The translations under genes and the position numbers were made by a program. A stretch of 36,146 bases of DNA from NCBI GenBank assembly GCA_025055335.1, contig JANWXJ010000205.1:1-36146 (forward strand), given 5' to 3'. Source of the DNA: Acetobacteraceae bacterium (GTDB taxonomy: Bacteria; Pseudomonadota; Alphaproteobacteria; Acetobacterales; Acetobacteraceae). Under the pieces are notes generated by a model. It was not told the origin of the DNA. It made no database searches and worked only from the letters and a program-made list of their open reading frames with translations. This document shows positions 32,736-36,146 of the stretch, piece by piece (position 1 is the stretch's first letter; every line of letters starts with the position of its first letter).

Positions 32736-34073
32736 ATGATGCCTGCCATTCCGGAGGGCGGGGCCTACTGGCTCCGTGACGCGCGGGTCGCCGCGTGCTT
32801 CCTCGACAGCGCGGTCGCACCGGCCGACCGCGAGGGTCTCGTCCGCTGCGATATCCGCATCGAGGCTGGCCGGATCGCCGCCGTCGCACCGCAAGGCTCG
32901 GCGCCGGACGGGGTGGACCTGCGCGGCGGGCAGGTCTGGCCCGGCTTCGTGGACGGCCACACCCACCTCGACAAGGGCCATATCTGGCCGCGCGCGGCCA
33001 ATCCCGACGGGACCTTCCTCGGCGCGCTGACGACCGTGTTCGAGGACCGCGAGAAGAACTGGTCCGCCGAGGACATCCGTGCGCGCTTCGAGTTCGGCCT
33101 CGCCTGCTCCTACGCGCACGGGACCGTCGCCATCCGGACGCACCTCGACACCTACTTCCCGCACGCCCCGACGACCTGGCGGGTCTTCGCGGAACTGCGG
33201 GACCAATGGGCGGGGAAGATCGAGCTCCAGGCCTCCTCGATCTCGGTGATGGACCGCATGGCGACGGAGGAGGGCGTGATGATCGCCGACCTCGTCGCGC
33301 GCCATGGCGGGGTGCTGGGCGGGGTGTCCCGCCTCTCGGGCGGCGTGCATGACGAGCTGCCGCCGGACTTCCAGCCGATGCTCGACCGTCTGTTCGAGCT
33401 CGCCGAGGAGCGCGGCCTCGGCCTCGACCTGCACATCGACGAGAGCGGCGAGACCGGCGCGCGCGCGCTGCGCGAGGTGGCGCTGACGGCGATCCGCCGG
33501 AAGTTCAAGCAGCCGATCCAGTGCGGGCACTGCTGCTCCCTCTCGATGCAGCCGGAGGCCTTCGCGCGGGAAACGATCCAGGCCGTCGCCGATGCCGGCA
33601 TCTCCATCATCGTCCTGCCGATGTGCAACATGTACCTGCAGGACCGCGTGCCGGGCCGCACCCCGCGCTGGCGCGGCGTGACCCTGGTGCATGAGCTGCG
33701 GAACGCTGGCGTGCGGGTCTCGGTCGCCTCTGACAACTGCCGCGACCCGTTCTACGCCTATGGCGACCACGACATGGTGGAGGTGTTCCGCGAGGCGACC
33801 CGAATCCTCCATCTCGACCACCCCTTCGGGGACTGGCCCGCGGCGGCGTCCCGCCGGCCGGCCGAGGCGCTGGGGCTGCCGCACCGCGGGCGCATCGCGC
33901 CCGGGATGCCGGCGGATCTCGTGCTGTTCTCGGCGCGCTTCATGACGGAACTGCTGTCGCGGCCGCAGTCCGACCGGATCGTGCTGCGCGCGGGCAGGCG
34001 GCTCGACGCGACGTTGCCGGACTGGCGCGAACTCGACGCAGTCGTCGGCTTGGCGCCCGCTACCAGCGGCTGA
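32736..34073 (+). CDS. cytosine deaminase-like amidohydrolase
   Basis: The 445-residue enzyme matches CodA-type deaminases in order: HTHLDKGH (H75, H77), HIDESGE (H233, E236), QCGHCCSLS (H265) and SDNCRDPFYAYGDHDM (D333). These are the metal ligands and catalytic Glu equivalent to H61, H63, H214, E217, H246 and D313 of E. coli CodA. It should hydrolyse the amino group of cytosine, isocytosine or a related ring, releasing ammonia. Being the last gene of an importer operon, it probably acts on the imported compound. Two consecutive ATG codons begin it; the first (32736) is used, with GGAGAAGG about 11 bases upstream. Its 3' end overlaps the convergent oxidoreductase gene by 14 bases. Confidence 0.88.
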   Translation: MMPAIPEGGAYWLRDARVAACFLDSAVAPADREGLVRCDIRIEAGRIAAVAPQGSAPDGVDLRGGQVWPGFVDGHTHLDKGHIWPRAANPDGTFLGALTTVFEDREKNWSAEDIRARFEFGLACSYAHGTVAIRTHLDTYFPHAPTTWRVFAELRDQWAGKIELQASSISVMDRMATEEGVMIADLVARHGGVLGGVSRLSGGVHDELPPDFQPMLDRLFELAEERGLGLDLHIDESGETGARALREVALTAIRRKFKQPIQCGHCCSLSMQPEAFARETIQAVADAGISIIVLPMCNMYLQDRVPGRTPRWRGVTLVHELRNAGVRVSVASDNCRDPFYAYGDHDMVEVFREATRILHLDHPFGDWPAAASRRPAEALGLPHRGRIAPGMPADLVLFSARFMTELLSRPQSDRIVLRAGRRLDATLPDWRELDAVVGLAPATSG

Positions 34074-34641
34074 AATGCGCGGCGACGCGGTCGCGGAACG
34101 CCTCGCACTCGGCCCGCGTGCGGCGGTCCATCCGCGTCAGCGACAGCCACTCGAGCGTGCAGCCGGGCGCGCAGAGGCGGCGTATGCCCCGCCCTATGAG
34201 CTTGCGGTCTGGCCGTCCGACATACCACAGCAGCCAGGTGGGCGAGCCGTAGGTCGTGACGACGGCGATCCGGCGGATGTTCGTCAGCGCCGGCCTGATC
34301 GCGCCTTCGCCCAGGTGGAACGCGACGCCGGGCGCCCACACCCGGTCGAACCAGCCCTTCAGCATCGCCGGCATGCCGTACCACCAGGTGGGATACACCA
34401 GCACCAGCGCCTCGGCCCGGCGCAGGCTTTCCACATGGGATTCGATTCCCCGCAGGTTGTCGGGCACGTCGTGGTAGCGGCCGCGTTCCTCCGCGCTCAG
34501 GGCCGGAACGAAGCCCTCGGCGTAGAGGTCGCGGAGGTCCACCTCGTGCCCGCGCGCGCCGAGCGTCTCGGCCACGGCGTCCTTGAGGCCCGCCGACAGG
34601 CTGTCCGGCCGCGGATGGCAGAACACCACAAGCACGCGCAT
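34060..34641 (-). CDS. flavodoxin-fold NAD(P)H oxidoreductase, paralogue 1
   Basis: The 193-residue protein belongs to the Flavodoxin_2 / NAD(P)H:quinone oxidoreductase group (YwrO/KefF/MdaB-like). It shows MRVLVVFCHPRPDSLS at the start, DLYAEGF, and the characteristic PTWWYGMPAMLKGWFDRVW. It would bind FMN or FAD and reduce quinones or similar acceptors with NAD(P)H in the cytosol. It closely resembles the protein encoded at 35111, including HEVDL-DLYAEGF and EER--YHD, which points to gene duplication. ATG at 34641 is used; the track version is longer by 51 residues overlapping the divergent cupin gene. The stop is TAG. Confidence 0.9.
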   Translation of the reverse strand: MRVLVVFCHPRPDSLSAGLKDAVAETLGARGHEVDLRDLYAEGFVPALSAEERGRYHDVPDNLRGIESHVESLRRAEALVLVYPTWWYGMPAMLKGWFDRVWAPGVAFHLGEGAIRPALTNIRRIAVVTTYGSPTWLLWYVGRPDRKLIGRGIRRLCAPGCTLEWLSLTRMDRRTRAECEAFRDRVAAHFSRW

Positions 34642-34679
34642 CGCCCGCTTCCCCTCTGCAGCAACGAGGCCCGCCCCAC

Positions 34680-35111
34680 ATGACAGAGACGGCCTGCATC
34701 GCCAAGCGCCCCGAAGAGCTTCGCGCCTTCCGGATCTCGCCGAAGGACAGCAACTACTTCGCCTGCCTGTACGACCCGCTGGCCGACGGCGCACCCTTCA
34801 CGCTGGTGGTGGAGATCTTCGCGCCCGGCGGCGCGACCCCGCCCAACACCCACAAAGTGGCGCAGGAGATGTTCTTCGTCCTGAAGGGAGAGGGTGTTGC
34901 CGTCGCCGACGGCACGGAGATCCCGATCGGTCCTGGTTCGTCCTTCCTGCTGAAGCCGGGCGTCGAGCATGTCGTGCGGAACACTGGCCAGGGCAAGCTC
35001 TACTGCCTGACGCTGATGGCGCCGAACGAGGGCTTCGCCGAGCTGATCCGCGGCGGCGAGGAGGTGGCGCTGGACGAGGAAGACCTCGCCGTGCTGCGGA
35101 GGATGCGCTGA
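34680..35111 (+). CDS. cupin domain protein
   Basis: The 143-residue protein has one cupin barrel. The first cupin motif is APGGATPPNTHKVAQEMFFVLKGEG and the second PGVEHVVRNTG. In motif 1 the usual HxH is replaced by NTH, so one expected metal ligand is missing, though the second His, the Glu and the His of motif 2 remain. Function is open: dioxygenase-like, isomerase-like or a sugar/small-molecule binder. ATG at 34680 is 38 bases from the divergent oxidoreductase start. Its stop overlaps the next start by one base (TGATG), so it is coupled to the second oxidoreductase. Confidence 0.85.
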   Translation: MTETACIAKRPEELRAFRISPKDSNYFACLYDPLADGAPFTLVVEIFAPGGATPPNTHKVAQEMFFVLKGEGVAVADGTEIPIGPGSSFLLKPGVEHVVRNTGQGKLYCLTLMAPNEGFAELIRGGEEVALDEEDLAVLRRMR

Positions 35112-35695
35112 TGCGCGTGCTGTATCTCTACGCCCATCCGCTGCCGGAATCCTTCCACGGGGCGATCCGCGAGCAGGTGAAGGCGGGCCTCGCGGAAGCC
35201 GGGCACGAGGTGGACCTGTGCGACCTCTACGCCGAGGGCTTCAACCCCGTGCTGTCTCCGGAGGAGCGGCGGAAGTACCACGACCTGTCGGTGAACCACC
35301 TGCCCTGCGCCGACTACATCGCACGCGTCCGCCGCGCCGAGGCGCTGGTGGTGCAGTTCCCGACCTGGTCCTACGGCCTGCCGGCGATCCTCAAGGGCTT
35401 CTTCGACCGCGTGTTCATCCCGGGCGTCTCCTTCACGCTGTCGCCCGAGGGCGTGGCGAAGCCGGCGCTGACCTACATCCGCAAGATCGCGGGCATCTCC
35501 ACCTACGGCCGCCCGCGATGGAACGCCATCCTGGTGGGCGACCCCCCGCGCAAGGCGGTGACGCGGTATCTCCGCGTCCTCACGCAGTGGCGCGCGAGCG
35601 CCGAGTATCACGCGCTCTACAACATGAACCAGGCGACGCGCCCGCGCTGCGAGGCGTTCCTGAGGCACGTCCGCGCGAAGATGGCGGCCTTCTGA
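35111..35695 (+). CDS. flavodoxin-fold NAD(P)H oxidoreductase, paralogue 2
   Basis: The 194-residue protein has the same family features as its divergent neighbour: MRVLYLYAHPLPESF, DLYAEGFNPVLSPEERRKYHD, and PTWSYGLPAILKGFFDRVF. A flavin-dependent NAD(P)H:quinone or azo/nitro reductase role is likely. It is coupled to the cupin gene through a TGATG overlap. The tail RPRCEAFLRHVRAKM matches the end of paralogue 1 in layout. The track ORF at 34583 reads through the cupin gene in the wrong frame before reaching this start. Confidence 0.9.
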   Translation: MRVLYLYAHPLPESFHGAIREQVKAGLAEAGHEVDLCDLYAEGFNPVLSPEERRKYHDLSVNHLPCADYIARVRRAEALVVQFPTWSYGLPAILKGFFDRVFIPGVSFTLSPEGVAKPALTYIRKIAGISTYGRPRWNAILVGDPPRKAVTRYLRVLTQWRASAEYHALYNMNQATRPRCEAFLRHVRAKMAAF

Positions 35696-35734
35696 CCGCG
35701 CCGCGCGCGGGGCGGGGCCGCGGGCGGCGGGCGG

Positions 35735-36146
35735 CTATTCCAGCACCTCGGCGGGGGCGGCGTAGTCCGTCTCGTACAGGGTGATCTTGCGCGTCCGGCC
35801 CGGCCGCCAGTCCGGATCGTCCCAGGCGGCCATCTTCCCAGGGTTCAGCAGGCCCTTCGGATCGGTCTTGCGCTTGAAGGCAAGTTGCTCGTGATCCACC
35901 GCCTTCATCCCACCCTCCTCCAGCGTGTAGGCGTGGGGGTTGAAGATCGGCGCACCATTCTCCTCGTGCAGGCGGATGATCTCGGCAAGGCGCTCCTCGG
36001 TCGTGAAGCGAACGACCTGCAGGCCGAAGGCGCAGACCGTGCCGCCGAACCGCACGAACTCGAGATGCAGCAGCACCTCATCCCCGAACATCCGCTCCAT
36101 CTTCGCGATCAGGTCGAGGTGGTTCGGCGCGGGGAACAGCGTCTGG
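35735..36146 (-). CDS. FAD-linked oxidase, C-terminal part (cut by window edge)
   Basis: The open frame continues to the right edge, so the track start at 36100 is internal; residues before it read QTLFPAPNHLDLIAKM. The visible 136 or so residues are the C-terminal domain of an FAD-linked oxidase (D-lactate/glycolate oxidase or related PCMH family). They include HLEFVRFGGTVCAFGL, NPHAYTLEEGGMKAVD and the family-typical DPKGLLNPGKM near the end. These enzymes oxidise hydroxy acids or similar substrates using covalently or tightly bound FAD. The FAD-binding half lies outside the window, so the substrate cannot be judged. The stop is TAG at 35735-35737; the gene is convergent with paralogue 2, 39 bases away. 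Confidence 0.8.
   Translation of the reverse strand, partial: QTLFPAPNHLDLIAKMERMFGDEVLLHLEFVRFGGTVCAFGLQVVRFTTEERLAEIIRLHEENGAPIFNPHAYTLEEGGMKAVDHEQLAFKRKTDPKGLLNPGKMAAWDDPDWRPGRTRKITLYETDYAAPAEVLE

Noticed and set aside
1-36146. tRNA, rRNA, CRISPR arrays, prophage or conjugative genes
   Set aside because: None recognised by reading; no regular direct repeats, integrase or phage structural genes were found apart from the single insertion sequence.

Overview
This window is GC-rich throughout and reads as chromosomal DNA of an alphaproteobacterium, most likely an Acetobacteraceae (Roseomonas-like) member of the Rhodospirillales. That placement is an inference. It rests on base composition, gene style (many GTG starts, tight ATGA overlaps, a Bug-type solute-binding protein, Tat-like leaders on binding proteins) and gene content. 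No rRNA, tRNA or CRISPR array was found. No gap without a gene exceeds 300 bases; the largest lie upstream of the nucleobase-type ABC cluster (29837-30086), upstream of fusA (2574-2804), and in the flanks of the insertion sequence.

Layout from left to right. (1) 67-2573, minus: a translationally coupled DUF1800/DUF1501 pair. (2) 2805-4886, plus: an EF-G gene outside any str operon, with a GTG start and a hairpin beside its ribosome binding site. (3) 5057-6513: an intact IS1182-type insertion sequence with CTAG at both ends. (4) 6675-8930: a MaoC-like hydratase, a small cytochrome c, an eight-base-overlapping 37-residue membrane protein missed by the ORF track, and a ferric-reductase-type flavohaem oxidoreductase. 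(5) 9041-10785, plus: stomatin/SPFH, NfeD and a small membrane protein. (6) 10867-11130, plus: an orphan HicA-like gene behind a near-perfect FNR/FixK box. (7) 11153-17628, minus: a six-gene catabolic operon of NMT1-like binding protein, amidohydrolase, FAD monooxygenase, Bug binding protein, BKACE and short-chain dehydrogenase. A PhzS-like monooxygenase diverges from it at 17821. (8) 19185-25870, minus: a transglutaminase / ATP-grasp-alpha-E / transglutaminase-DUF2126 operon of the predicted peptide-ligase type. (9) 26019-29836, minus: a spermidine/putrescine-type ABC importer with a fused double permease. (10) 30087-34073, plus: an NMT1-type ABC importer in an overlapping operon with a cytosine-deaminase-like enzyme. 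(11) 34060-35695: two paralogous flavodoxin-fold oxidoreductases around a cupin, transcribed divergently. (12) 35735-36146, minus: the C-terminal end of an FAD-linked oxidase cut by the window edge.

How the genes fit together. Most of the right two thirds is about importing and breaking down nitrogenous or aromatic small molecules. Two separate loci pair an NMT1/THI5-like binding protein with an amidohydrolase-superfamily enzyme. One has a full transporter (30087-34073) and one has none (15048-17628). The catabolic operon can be read as hydrolysis or deamination, then flavin-dependent oxygenation, then CoA-dependent beta-keto acid cleavage and a dehydrogenase step; the substrate is unknown. 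The transglutaminase/ATP-grasp operon is a separate conserved system of unknown product. The best candidates for new biology are the FNR-controlled orphan HicA-like gene, the BKACE catabolic operon, the ATP-grasp operon and the second-type EF-G.
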